From positions 1-15,033 of the forward strand of contig JAITVM010000074.1 of assembly GCA_031285815.1 (NCBI GenBank): DNA of 15,033 nt, given 5' to 3'. This stretch comes from Clostridiales bacterium. GTDB taxonomy: Bacteria; Bacillota; Clostridia; Lachnospirales; JAITVM01. Both the position numbers and the translations under genes were made by a program. Within the stretch, counting starts at the first letter, position 1. Each line of letters begins with the position of its first letter. Shown one piece after another: positions 1-6,806 of the stretch. The notes under the pieces are model-generated. The model was given only the letters and a program-made list of their open reading frames with translations. It ran no database searches and was not told the DNA's origin.

Positions 1-288
1 AACTAATAAAACAGACCCTAACTTCCTAAAAAAGTGAACTTTCATTCCGTTAACAACATCTTCAGCATCAGCTTTAGTGCCGCGGTAAATATCAATATAG
101 GGCCTGATATATGAAACCGCCGCCACATATATTATAGCAAAAGGTACTACGTTTATTAATGGCACCCACATAAATAAAGATAATATTGTAGAAATGCCCA
201 TAAATATTAAAAACGCGCATATTGCCGTTGACCATTGATTTTTCATACCAAGCCTGGCAATAAGTTTTATTTCTCTCCTTGTTTTCAT
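1..288 (-). CDS. DUF975-like integral membrane protein, N-terminal part (runs off the left edge)
   Basis: The first 96 codons are present and the 3' end lies outside the window. The start is the ATG at 288, with a G-rich ribosome site (AGGGGGG) just upstream. The protein opens with a short basic stretch (MKTRREIKLIARLG). Two hydrophobic spans follow at about residues 15-35 and 37-55, then YIRPYIDIYRG and a hydrophilic stretch with DVVNGMKVHFF. A basic start, paired membrane spans and a short 'Y-x-x-x-RG...GM/GF' cytosolic patch resemble the DUF975 membrane family, whose function is unknown; that assignment is by eye. It lies 126 bases downstream of asnB on the same strand. The gap holds TATAAT (335-330) and TTGACG (343-338) at poor mutual spacing, so its own promoter is possible but unproven. 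Confidence 0.6.
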   Translation of the reverse strand, partial: MKTRREIKLIARLGMKNQWSTAICAFLIFMGISTILSLFMWVPLINVVPFAIIYVAAVSYIRPYIDIYRGTKADAEDVVNGMKVHFFRKLGSVLLV

Positions 289-414
289 AACTAGCCCCCT
301 ATTTTTTATACATACTAATTGTATTCGGCATTATATACGTCAAAAATTAATAATAGTCTGGTTATCATTAATTTTTTATAAAACTGGGCCCCCTATATCC
401 GGCACAAAGTTTTA

Positions 415-2235
415 CTACGCAAAATATTCCTTATGCCAAACCAAAAACATATAAATTGTCCAAATTTTACGGCTGTTATCTTCTTTCCCTTCTTTATGCC
501 TATCTAGTAATTTTATAATCTCTTCCGGTTTAAAAAACTTTTTCGCTGTTGCGGAACTAAATTCACCCAAAACTTTATTATAATACTCGTCCTCTTTTAG
601 CCATATCCTAATCGGCACAGGGAACCCTAATTTCTTTTTATTGGCCACCTCTTCCGGCAAATGCCTATGCGCGGCTTTCCTGAAAGCAAGCTTTGTCCCG
701 GCCTTCCCGACCTTTAAATTATTAGGCAGCCTGGATGCCAGTTCAAAAACTTTTATATCTAAAAATGGTACACGCACTTCTAGGGAATTAGCCATGCTCA
801 TTTTATCAGCTTTAAGTAGTATATCGCCCAAAAGCCAAAAATGGATATCTATATACTGCATTTTTGTAACATCATCATAGCCTTTAATCCTATCATAATA
901 GGGTTTCGTCAGCTCTTTCGGGTCATACTTCCCTTCATAGCCACTTAGGATTTTTTCCCGCTCTTCTTTTGAAAATATTTTGGCGTTTCCGATAAAACGT
1001 TCTTCAACATCCTGGCTAGCCCTGATTAAAAGGTTTTTCCCTTTTATATTAAACGGTATGGCTTTAGCTACGGCCCCTAAAAATTTACGCAAAAATTTAG
1101 GGAGCCCGGTTAAAAATTTAATATCCATAGGCTCCTTATAGATATTATAGCCACCAAAAAATTCATCCGCGCCTTCACCAGAAAGCGCTATTTTAAGATG
1201 CTTGGATGCCTCTTTGCTAACAAAATATAAAGCCACCGCAGATGGGTCCGCTAGGGGCTCGTCCATATGGTATTGGATCTTAGGCAGCACATTCCAATAG
1301 TCTTCCTTAGATATCATTTTATCATAGTTCTCTACCCCAACTTTTTCAGCCAGATTTTTTGCATAACTAATTTCATTATACTTGTCGTAATCAAAACCCA
1401 CCGTAAAAGTTTTCTTCCCGTTAAAGCATGAGGCAACGTATGAAGAATCTACGCCGCTAGATAAAAAAGACCCAACCTCAACGTCGCTAACCTTATGGTA
1501 CTCTATACTCTCCAAAATAGTTTTATCTATTAAATCAACAGCCTCTTCCCCACTAATAGGCGACGGGTCAAATTTAGGCTCAAAATACCGTTTAATTGTT
1601 AATTTGCCTTCTTTAAATACTAAATAATGTGATGGGTACAGTTTATGGACCCCTTTGAAAAAAGTTTCAGCCAATACAGAGTATTGAAAAGTAAGGTAAT
1701 TTTCTAAAGCCAAGGTATTAACCTTTTTTTCATAATACGGGTAATCTAAAATAGATTTTATCTCAGAGCTAAAAACGAGGTTGCCATTTATGGCAGTATA
1801 GTAAAATGGTTTTATCCCAAAATAATCCCTAAACCCAAATAGGGAATTATCACGCTTATCAAAAATAACCGCAGCAAACATGCCCCTCAAGCGGGTAATC
1901 ATGTCATAGCCCATCTCTTCATACAAATGCACTAATACCTCGGTATCTGATTTCGTATAAAAATCATGCCCTTTACCCTTTAGTTCCTCCGTCAGCTCTT
2001 TATAATTATAAATTTCACCATTTAACAACACCACAATAGACTTGTCCTCATTAAAAATAGGCTGGGACCCGCCGTCTAAATCTATCATGCTAAGCCTTCT
2101 AAAACCTAATGTAACAAACTCATCAGAATATATGCCGCTGCTGTCTGGCCCCCTATGGATAATCCTATCCATCATTGTATTAATAATTATGTCATTATTC
2201 GGGACAGTCCCCGTAAAACCTGTGAACCCACACAT
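415..2235 (-). CDS. asnB: Asparagine synthetase B, glutamine-hydrolysing
   Basis: It makes asparagine from aspartate, ATP and glutamine in the cytosol. The 606-residue length fits the AsnB family. The N-terminal class II glutaminase domain (about 2-190) begins MCGF, so Cys2 becomes the N-terminal nucleophile. It also has RGPDSSG (29-35), RRLSMID (46-52), NGEIYN (72-77) and SDTE (96-99). The synthetase domain (about 225-590) has the PP-loop SSGVDSS (259-265), a common Firmicutes variant of SGGxDS, and GEGADEFFGGY (353-363). An upstream ATG at 2250 would add five residues before the Cys. It is rejected because the GAGGAG ribosome site (2248-2243) overlaps it and sits 7 bases before the ATG at 2235. 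The gene is divergent from cheV. No T-box leader is visible upstream. Identity is very secure. Confidence 0.96.
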   Translation of the reverse strand: MCGFTGFTGTVPNNDIIINTMMDRIIHRGPDSSGIYSDEFVTLGFRRLSMIDLDGGSQPIFNEDKSIVVLLNGEIYNYKELTEELKGKGHDFYTKSDTEVLVHLYEEMGYDMITRLRGMFAAVIFDKRDNSLFGFRDYFGIKPFYYTAINGNLVFSSEIKSILDYPYYEKKVNTLALENYLTFQYSVLAETFFKGVHKLYPSHYLVFKEGKLTIKRYFEPKFDPSPISGEEAVDLIDKTILESIEYHKVSDVEVGSFLSSGVDSSYVASCFNGKKTFTVGFDYDKYNEISYAKNLAEKVGVENYDKMISKEDYWNVLPKIQYHMDEPLADPSAVALYFVSKEASKHLKIALSGEGADEFFGGYNIYKEPMDIKFLTGLPKFLRKFLGAVAKAIPFNIKGKNLLIRASQDVEERFIGNAKIFSKEEREKILSGYEGKYDPKELTKPYYDRIKGYDDVTKMQYIDIHFWLLGDILLKADKMSMANSLEVRVPFLDIKVFELASRLPNNLKVGKAGTKLAFRKAAHRHLPEEVANKKKLGFPVPIRIWLKEDEYYNKVLGEFSSATAKKFFKPEEIIKLLDRHKEGKEDNSRKIWTIYMFLVWHKEYFA

Positions 2236-2242
2236 AAAATTT

Positions 2243-2248
2243 CTCCTC
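2243..2248 (-). promoter_or_regulatory. Ribosome binding site that fixes the asnB start
   Basis: GAGGAG on the minus strand lies 7 bases before the ATG at 2235. It overlaps the more upstream in-frame ATG (2250-2248), so translation must begin at 2235, giving the required Met-Cys N-terminus. Confidence 0.85.
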
Positions 2249-2306
2249 ATTAAAAAACTTCATATACTAGCCAAGCTGTTATAAGAAATCATGTTGAACT
2301 GTAGAA

Positions 2307-2335
2307 AATGTACCATAAATAAGCTACAAATGCAA
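2307..2335 (-). promoter_or_regulatory. Candidate sigma-A promoter for asnB
   Basis: On the minus strand, TTGCAT (2335-2330) and TACATT (2312-2307) are separated by 17 bases. Both boxes are imperfect (3/6 and 4/6 to consensus). The position, about 70 bases before the asnB start, is reasonable. This is inference from motif and spacing only. Confidence 0.3.
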
Positions 2336-2378
2336 TTATTTAAAAGATTTTTTTAACAAAAAATCAAAATTGTATATA

Positions 2379-2406
2379 TAAGTATAACAAGAATTAAATC
2401 CGATAA
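2379..2406 (+). promoter_or_regulatory. Candidate sigma-D (FliA-type) promoter for cheV
   Basis: TAAG (2379-2382), a 16-base spacer and TCCGATAA (2399-2406) match the flagellar/chemotaxis sigma-D consensus TAAA-N14-16-GCCGATAT at 3/4 and 6/8 positions. The spacer equals that of the better match before the HD-GYP-like gene (5755-5782). It would give a leader of about 98 bases. A chemotaxis gene is a plausible target. Confidence 0.5.
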
Positions 2407-2446
2407 TAAATTAATAACAATATCTTAATATCCAAAATAAAAAGAT

Positions 2447-2475
2447 TTGACCTAGCAATTTAGAAATAGTGTTAT
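2447..2475 (+). promoter_or_regulatory. Candidate proximal sigma-A promoter for cheV
   Basis: TTGACC (2447-2452, 5/6) and TGTTAT (2470-2475, 4/6) are separated by 17 bases, about 30 bases upstream of the cheV ribosome site (GAGGAGG, 2495-2501). It may act beside or instead of the sigma-D-like site. Confidence 0.35.
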
Positions 2476-2510
2476 AGATGGCTTCAGTGATTTTGAGGAG
2501 GTATTATTAA

Positions 2511-3434
2511 ATGTCAGTTGCAACTTTGAAAAAACAAGAGATTTTACTTGAAACAGGCACAAATGAATTAGAGATAATGGAATTCACAATAGATGGGAAG
2601 CATTTCGGGATTAATGTCGCCAAAGTAACTGAGATTATGCAGTATCAAAATATCACCTCCATGCCAAACTCGAACCAATATGTGGAGGGCATCTTCAAGC
2701 CCCGTGACATGATTATGGTTGTAATAAACCTTGGCGCATATTTAAATTTAAATACAGTCAGCGATGATGAAAGGGATATCCTAATCATAACTAACTTCAA
2801 TAAAACAAGCTCAGCGTTCCATGTCCATTCTGTTGAGGCAATCCACAGGATTTCTTGGTCCAACATAGAAAAGCCCGACAAAGCGATTTATGGGACCGAG
2901 GACGGTTTAGCTACCGGTATTGCCAGGCTGGAAAACCGGCTGATTACCATCCTTGATTTTGAAAAAATAATTGCGGACATCTGCCCGGAGAAATCTATCC
3001 AGCTTTCGGATTTAAAAGTTTTAGGCAAACGCCAGGAATATGAAAAGCCTATCATGGTAGTTGAAGACTCGCCTTTATTAGAAAAGCTTATAGTAGAGGC
3101 CTTGCACCAATCAGGCTACGCTAATATAGAATGCTTTTTAAACGGCGAAGAGGCCTGGGAAAAGCTTTTGCAATATAGGAAAAATAATAGCGATGATTTA
3201 AAATCGGCAGTGTCTTGTATTATTACAGATATTGAAATGCCCCGGATGGACGGGTTAAGGCTTACAAAACTTATAAATTCAGACCCTACCCTTCAGGTAA
3301 TCCCGGTTATAATCTTCTCTTCATTAATAACAGAAGAGATGCGCAACAAATGCAGGTCTGTAGGCTCGGTAGCAGAAATCAGCAAACCTGAAATCGGCAG
3401 GCTGATTAAACTTATTGACCAATACAGCTTGTAA
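2511..3434 (+). CDS. cheV: Chemotaxis coupling/response-regulator protein CheV
   Basis: CheV couples chemoreceptors to the CheA kinase and takes part in adaptation when its receiver domain is phosphorylated. The 307-residue protein has a CheW-like domain at about 18-160 (FTIDGKHFGINVAKVTEI, then GIARLENRLITILDFEKI). A receiver domain follows at about 178-305. Its acidic pair is E185/D186 (VVEDSP), the likely phospho-acceptor is D240 (IITDIEMPRMDG), the conserved Ser is at 270/271 and the Lys is K292 (ISKPE). The length and domain order are standard for CheV. The ATG at 2511 lies 9 bases after GAGGAGG. It is a single-gene unit, divergent from asnB and closed by a terminator at 3474-3500. Likely control is by the sigma-D-like site at 2379-2406. 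Together with the chemoreceptor end at 14873, it implies a motile organism. Confidence 0.95.
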   Translation: MSVATLKKQEILLETGTNELEIMEFTIDGKHFGINVAKVTEIMQYQNITSMPNSNQYVEGIFKPRDMIMVVINLGAYLNLNTVSDDERDILIITNFNKTSSAFHVHSVEAIHRISWSNIEKPDKAIYGTEDGLATGIARLENRLITILDFEKIIADICPEKSIQLSDLKVLGKRQEYEKPIMVVEDSPLLEKLIVEALHQSGYANIECFLNGEEAWEKLLQYRKNNSDDLKSAVSCIITDIEMPRMDGLRLTKLINSDPTLQVIPVIIFSSLITEEMRNKCRSVGSVAEISKPEIGRLIKLIDQYSL

Positions 3435-3473
3435 GCATTTAAATATGATTTAAAAATATTAAATAAAAAAAGG

Positions 3474-3500
3474 CCTTTGTGTAGCTGCAAAGGTTTTTTT
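3474..3500 (+). terminator. Rho-independent terminator after cheV
   Basis: CCTTTG (3474-3479) pairs with CAAAGG (3488-3493) around an 8-base loop. Seven T follow (3494-3500), and an A-run precedes the stem. Confidence 0.8.
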
Positions 3501-3523
3501 ATTTGCCACCATATTGCCTATCA

Positions 3524-3565
3524 AACCCACCCAAGTTTACTGCCGGAAGTTTGCAAATGTGGGTT
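3524..3565. repeat. Inverted repeat with a 28-base loop in the cheV-FAH gap
   Basis: AACCCAC (3524-3530) and GTGGGTT (3559-3565) are perfect inverted copies. The loop carries two direct AAGTTT copies. This is the most GC-containing part of the otherwise very AT-rich 3501-3937 gap. No T-run follows, so it is not an obvious terminator. Function is unknown. Confidence 0.35.
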
Positions 3566-3723
3566 ATCAAAAATCTTGGTAAATATACATTATCACCTAA
3601 AATATATTTTTTTATTAACATAAAATTAAAAAATGCTATCAAAAAGAATTGCTTTCGTCAAAATGATTAGATTTTTAATTATATTCGAAAATATTTTAAT
3701 AAACTTTTTACTAATAATAATAT

Positions 3724-3751
3724 TTGAAATTTGTTAATTATGTATTATAAT
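3724..3751 (+). promoter_or_regulatory. Candidate distal sigma-A promoter of the FAH-lepB-veg unit
   Basis: TTGAAA (3724-3729, 5/6) and TATAAT (3746-3751, 6/6) are separated by 16 bases, in very AT-rich DNA. It would give a leader of about 180 bases before the ATG at 3938. Chance matches are more likely in such AT-rich sequence. Confidence 0.45.
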
Positions 3752-3829
3752 TAAACTATCTTTAATTTAATAAAAAATAAATTTTATAATTTATTACTTA
3801 TCTGTTTTTTATTTTTGTGAAATTACTAT

Positions 3830-3849
3830 ACCAAATAATCGAATTTGGT
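3830..3849. repeat. Operator-like inverted repeat between the two FAH promoter candidates
   Basis: ACCAAAT (3830-3836) and ATTTGGT (3843-3849) are perfect inverted copies with a 6-base centre, followed by a short T-run. It lies inside the long leader of the distal promoter and 30 bases before the proximal one. It could be a repressor site or a weak leader hairpin; both are inference. Confidence 0.35.
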
Positions 3850-3878
3850 TTTTAAATATATATCTCTTTTGTTTATTA

Positions 3879-3908
3879 TTGTCAAATTATGTTGGTTTAT
3901 TATATAGT
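3879..3908 (+). promoter_or_regulatory. Candidate proximal sigma-A promoter of the FAH-lepB-veg unit
   Basis: TTGTCA (3879-3884, 5/6) and TATAGT (3903-3908, 5/6) are separated by 18 bases, just before the AGAGGAGG ribosome site (3924-3931). It would give a very short leader. Confidence 0.4.
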
Positions 3909-3937
3909 TATTGTGCTGTTTTTAGAGGAGGAAAAAA

Positions 3938-4804
3938 ATGAAGCTTGCGACCTGCGGTTATGAAGGCAAAACCATTTCAGGCGTTATTATAAATGATTCA
4001 ATTATACCGTTTTCAGAGATTTTTGGCAAAGACTATTCAATGCTTGAATTTATAAATTTTCAAAACGAAGAAAAACTCAGCCAGTTACCCTTAAATGAAA
4101 AAGATTTTCCCGGCATCCCTTTAGATAAAATTACATTACTATCACCTATACCTTACCCTTTTAGGAATGTTATATGCTTAGGTAAAAATTATTCGGGGCA
4201 TATTAAAGAATTGGCAAGCTTTACCGGTGTTGCGGCAAATAGTGAAAAGCCAATTTATTTTACAAAATCCGCTTACCCTGCCGTCGCCCCCGGTGGTTTT
4301 ATTTCGTCGCATCAAGATATTACCGGTATGCTTGATTATGAAGCGGAGCTCGCTGTTATTATCGGCAAGCCCGCAAAAAATATATCTGCCGATGAGGCTT
4401 ATGATTATGTTTTCGGATACACTATTTTGAATGATATCTCCGCAAGGGATATCCAAAAATCACATACACAATGGTTCCGGGGGAAATCCCTGGACCTTAC
4501 TTGCCCAATCGGCCCATGGATTGTAACTGCGGCTGAATTTAATACACCAATAGAGCTTGATATATCTTGTTATGTAAATGGTGAGTTGCGCCAATCTTCA
4601 AACACTAGGCATATGATTTTTAGTATACCGTTTGTGGTTTCTGAATTATCTAAAGGCATGCAGCTTTACCCCGGCGATATAATTGCCACAGGTACACCAG
4701 AAGGGGTTGGCCAGGGTTTTGACCCACCCAAATATTTGCGGCCAGGTGACACAACCGAGTGTGTCATAGAAAATATAGGTTCATTAAAGAATACAATTAA
4801 ATAA
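3938..4804 (+). CDS. Fumarylacetoacetate hydrolase (FAH) family protein
   Basis: This is a 288-residue cytosolic protein of the FAH/2-hydroxyhepta-2,4-diene-1,7-dioate isomerase superfamily. The family uses a divalent metal to hydrolyse, isomerise or decarboxylate beta-diketo and related acids. An N-terminal lobe (about 1-70) precedes the catalytic fold with ICLGKNYSGHIKE (79-91). The likely metal ligands E135 and E137 (DYEAELAV) and D166 (NDISARD) follow, then the conserved WFRGKSLD (179-186) and GDIIATGTPEGVG (246-258). The exact substrate cannot be read from sequence. No aromatic or tyrosine degradation genes lie nearby, so a housekeeping role such as oxaloacetate tautomerase or decarboxylase activity is as plausible as catabolism. 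The ATG at 3938 lies 6 bases after AGAGGAGG. It is probably co-transcribed with the signal peptidase gene 37 bases downstream, with no terminator between. Confidence 0.9.
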   Translation: MKLATCGYEGKTISGVIINDSIIPFSEIFGKDYSMLEFINFQNEEKLSQLPLNEKDFPGIPLDKITLLSPIPYPFRNVICLGKNYSGHIKELASFTGVAANSEKPIYFTKSAYPAVAPGGFISSHQDITGMLDYEAELAVIIGKPAKNISADEAYDYVFGYTILNDISARDIQKSHTQWFRGKSLDLTCPIGPWIVTAAEFNTPIELDISCYVNGELRQSSNTRHMIFSIPFVVSELSKGMQLYPGDIIATGTPEGVGQGFDPPKYLRPGDTTECVIENIGSLKNTIK

Positions 4805-4841
4805 CCGTTATTAAAAACATTTAGGATTGGGTTTGGTGTGT

Positions 4842-5351
4842 ATGTATGTGAATAAAATCCTCTTAGAATGGGTACAATCTTTAATAGAGACGGTTATTAT
4901 AGTAGCTGTATTATTTATTTTTTGCTGGCCTCTAAAGATAGACGGCCGTTCTATGGAGCCTACGTTTTTTTCAGGGGATAGGGTTTTTATCTCCCGCTTT
5001 TGTACGGTGTTCAGCAATATTGAAAATTCTGATGTTATTGTATGCAATATAATAGAAGATGGTAAGGAAATCTCGATTTTAAAACGAGTTATTGCTGCCC
5101 CTTATGATACAATTAGAATCGAAAATGGTCAAGTTTACGTAAACGGTAAACTTTTAGAAGAAGAATACGTATCTTTTAACGTAGAGTTTGATTATGATGA
5201 AGCGACATTAAAAGATGGCGAATACTTTGTGATGGGCGATAATAGGGAGCTAAGTTATGATAGTAGGTACATGGGTTTTATCAAAGAAGAGGATATAGTC
5301 GGAAAGGTTATTTTAAAATGGTTCCCTTTTAGTAAGGCAGCCGTTTTCTGA
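4842..5351 (+). CDS. lepB: Signal peptidase I
   Basis: This membrane serine protease removes signal peptides from exported proteins outside the cytoplasmic membrane. From the ATG at 4842 it has 169 residues, the short Gram-positive type. One N-terminal membrane span lies at about 10-30. The catalytic Ser is S37 in GRSMEPTF and the general-base Lys is K81 in ISILKRVIA. The closing family box is at about 131-144, with GDNR, DSR and a following G. The frame also opens at TTG 4827 and GTG 4836. The only upstream purine stretch (AGGATTGGG, 4823-4831) overlaps the TTG, so 4836 or 4842 is more likely. The start is therefore uncertain by a few residues. It lies between the FAH-family gene and the Veg-family gene, probably in one transcript. 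The link to the FAH enzyme looks incidental. Confidence 0.92.
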   Translation: MYVNKILLEWVQSLIETVIIVAVLFIFCWPLKIDGRSMEPTFFSGDRVFISRFCTVFSNIENSDVIVCNIIEDGKEISILKRVIAAPYDTIRIENGQVYVNGKLLEEEYVSFNVEFDYDEATLKDGEYFVMGDNRELSYDSRYMGFIKEEDIVGKVILKWFPFSKAAVF

Positions 5352-5365
5352 AAGGACGGTGAAAA

Positions 5366-5388
5366 CTGTTGCTTCCTTGAAGCAGCAG
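5366..5388 (+). promoter_or_regulatory. Hairpin directly before the Veg-family start
   Basis: CTGTTGCTT (5366-5374) pairs over 9 positions, one a G-T wobble, with AAGCAGCAG (5380-5388) around CCTTG. It ends 8 bases before the TTG start at 5397. No T-run follows, so it is not a classical terminator. It occupies the place where a ribosome site would normally lie. Confidence 0.5.
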
Positions 5389-5396
5389 TGTAAAAA

Positions 5397-5639
5397 TTGT
5401 TATTACAAAAAGATCTATATGATACCAAGAAGCACATAAAAAGGAATATAGGCAGCAAAGTTAAATTAGAATTCAATAAAGGCCGCCAAAAATTCTATGT
5501 TGGAAACGGCGTTATTTCTAATGTATACCCAAGCATTTTTACCGTGCAGCTCTTTGACGGCGAAGACCCTTCAAGAAAATTATCTTTTAGCTATGTAGAT
5601 ATTTTGACTAAATCTGTTAATTTAACTTTATGTGAATAG
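5397..5639 (+). CDS. veg: Veg family protein (DUF1021)
   Basis: This small 80-residue basic protein resembles Bacillus subtilis Veg, a highly expressed protein linked to biofilm gene stimulation. The shared pattern is an N-terminal D-x-K-x-x-(I/L) helix, N-(I/L)-G, a basic patch with GRQKF, and a core of G-x-(I/L)-x-x-x-YPS-(I/V)-F-x-(I/V)-QL. A (L/V)S(F/Y)SY-x-DILT-x-(S/T)V-(N/E)-LT ending closes it. No ATG lies near the N-terminus. An in-frame stop at 5391 leaves the TTG at 5397 as the only standard start, and it has no convincing ribosome site. The Veg alignment fits a start here. The nearest GGA-containing purine stretch (5351-5362) lies before the hairpin at 5366-5388. It is probably the last gene of the FAH-lepB-veg unit. 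Confidence 0.85.
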   Translation: MLLQKDLYDTKKHIKRNIGSKVKLEFNKGRQKFYVGNGVISNVYPSIFTVQLFDGEDPSRKLSFSYVDILTKSVNLTLCE

Positions 5640-5650
5640 CCTAATTTTAA

Positions 5651-5700
5651 AAAAATAAAACCGCTGGCCGCCTAAAAAGCCCCATCGGTTTTATTTTTTT
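5651..5700 (+). terminator. Terminator after the Veg-family gene, possibly bidirectional
   Basis: A 13-bp stem pairs AAAAATAAAACCG (5651-5663) with CGGTTTTATTTTT (5686-5698). The 22-base loop can form an inner GGC/GCC pair. A- and T-runs flank it, so it could work from either side. Confidence 0.85.
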
Positions 5701-5754
5701 ACTTTTATTTAAATTGGAAATAAAACACATATACGGATAAAACCGCGTGCCCAC

Positions 5755-5782
5755 GAAATTTTTATCGTTATTATGCCGATAT
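5755..5782 (+). promoter_or_regulatory. Sigma-D (FliA-type) promoter of the HD-GYP-like gene
   Basis: GAAA (5755-5758), a 16-base spacer and GCCGATAT (5775-5782) match the sigma-D consensus TAAA-N14-16-GCCGATAT at 3/4 and 8/8 positions. Transcription would start near 5789. The ATG at 5773 would then lie inside the promoter, leaving the ATG at 5815 as the translation start. Confidence 0.65.
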
Positions 5783-5814
5783 ACACTTATACTCTTAAAG
5801 GCTGGTATAAAAAT

Positions 5815-6714
5815 ATGACAAACCTTTGCTTGGCTCTCGTATTAATTGGCGCAATTATTATGGGGTGCAGTATACTGGATTATTACCGCGTCCTTGAATA
5901 TATGAAAAAACAAGCGTACGAGAAAAAAATATTTAATAATAAAATATATATTGCCTCATTTATAATGATGGTATTTTTTTTCATTGGCTATATTTTTACC
6001 GGGTTTGTAATTAAAAATAGCGAATTCCATTTTGATCAATTGCTTATATCGCTTATCTTTTTCTTCGGGGCCATATTTGTCCTATGCATGGTAACTGTGC
6101 AATGGACCATGGCAAAAACGATTTCAAATAAAACAACAGAATTGATCCAATCTATGATATATTCAGTTGAGGCAAAAGACCTATACACAAAAGGCCATTC
6201 GGAACATGTTTTTAAATTGGTGGTATTATTTTATAATTACTTGCCCCAAGATATAAAATCTAACATAAATTATACTAAATTAAGCGATGCCGCCCTTCTG
6301 CATGATATTGGTAAAATCGGGATCCCGGACGGTATCCTCAATAAGCCCGGGAAACTAAACGAAGAGGAATGGGAAATAATCCGGGGCCACCCAAAAAATG
6401 CAAAATCTATCCTGGAGAAAACATCCTACCGCGAAATAAGCGATATGGTACTTTACCACCATGAGCGGATAGACGGAAACGGATACTATAAAATACCCGA
6501 ACACATGATACCTTTGGAATCCAAAATTATTGCGATTGCGGATACTTTTTCTGCCCTGTACACCGATAGGGTCTACCGAAAAAAATTCCCATTTGATAAA
6601 GCCATTTCTATTTTAAAAGAGGCAAGCGGTACTCAACTGGATTCCAAGCTTGTAGATATCTTTTGCAGCATACCGGAAGAAGAATTTAATAACGCTTCTG
6701 TAGATTCCATTTAA
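5815..6714 (+). CDS. Membrane-anchored HD-GYP-like phosphodiesterase (HD domain protein)
   Basis: The 299-residue protein starts at ATG 5815. Three hydrophobic spans lie at about 2-23, 43-66 and 74-98, and a cytosolic HD domain follows at about 112-290. The HD residues are H163/D164 in LLHDIGKIGIPDGIL. Other metal-site residues are H192 (RGHP), H215/H216 (YHHERIDGNGYY) and D243 (IAIADTFSALYTDRVYR). This layout is that of HD-GYP proteins, which hydrolyse cyclic di-GMP. Here the GYP signature reads GYY and the segment after it is shortened, so substrate and activity are uncertain. No sensory domain is evident apart from the membrane part. The longer frame from ATG 5773 is disfavoured because that ATG overlaps the sigma-D promoter and lacks a ribosome site. 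AAAGGCTGG (5797-5805) precedes 5815. The promoter suggests co-expression with flagellar and chemotaxis genes. Confidence 0.88.
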   Translation: MTNLCLALVLIGAIIMGCSILDYYRVLEYMKKQAYEKKIFNNKIYIASFIMMVFFFIGYIFTGFVIKNSEFHFDQLLISLIFFFGAIFVLCMVTVQWTMAKTISNKTTELIQSMIYSVEAKDLYTKGHSEHVFKLVVLFYNYLPQDIKSNINYTKLSDAALLHDIGKIGIPDGILNKPGKLNEEEWEIIRGHPKNAKSILEKTSYREISDMVLYHHERIDGNGYYKIPEHMIPLESKIIAIADTFSALYTDRVYRKKFPFDKAISILKEASGTQLDSKLVDIFCSIPEEEFNNASVDSI

Positions 6715-6719
6715 AATAT

Positions 6720-6746
6720 TGCGGCGCTAGTCTAAATAACGCCGCA
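6720..6746 (+). terminator. Hairpin after the HD-GYP-like gene (weak terminator)
   Basis: TGCGGCG (6720-6726) pairs with CGCCGCA (6740-6746) around a 13-base loop. The stem is strong, but only TTCT follows instead of a T-run, so termination is likely but not certain. Confidence 0.5.
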
Positions 6747-6772
6747 TTCTAACCCCTCAAAATAGCGCCATA

Positions 6773-6806
6773 CCCTTCACTGCCCCGCCATTCCCCTTGA
6801 AGCCCC
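6773..6806 (-). other. G-quadruplex motif (G-rich on the minus strand)
   Basis: On the plus strand, CCC (6773-6775), CCCC (6783-6786), CCCC (6793-6796) and CCCC (6803-6806) are separated by 7, 6 and 6 bases. The minus strand therefore meets the canonical G3+N1-7 four-tract rule. Further C-tracts lie at 6753-6756 and 6848-6852. The surrounding 6761-6860 is about 49% G+C by my count, with C far above G, unlike the other gaps here. No convincing ORF covers it. Confidence 0.55.

Noticed and set aside
2236..2510. Possible T-box leader before asnB, common for amino-acid genes in Clostridia.
   Set aside because: The asnB upstream region is short and AT-rich, and it lacks the conserved T-box core on the minus strand.
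3938..4804. FAH-family gene as part of an aromatic or tyrosine degradation cluster.
   Set aside because: No other catabolic gene lies near it; its neighbours are a signal peptidase and a Veg-family gene.
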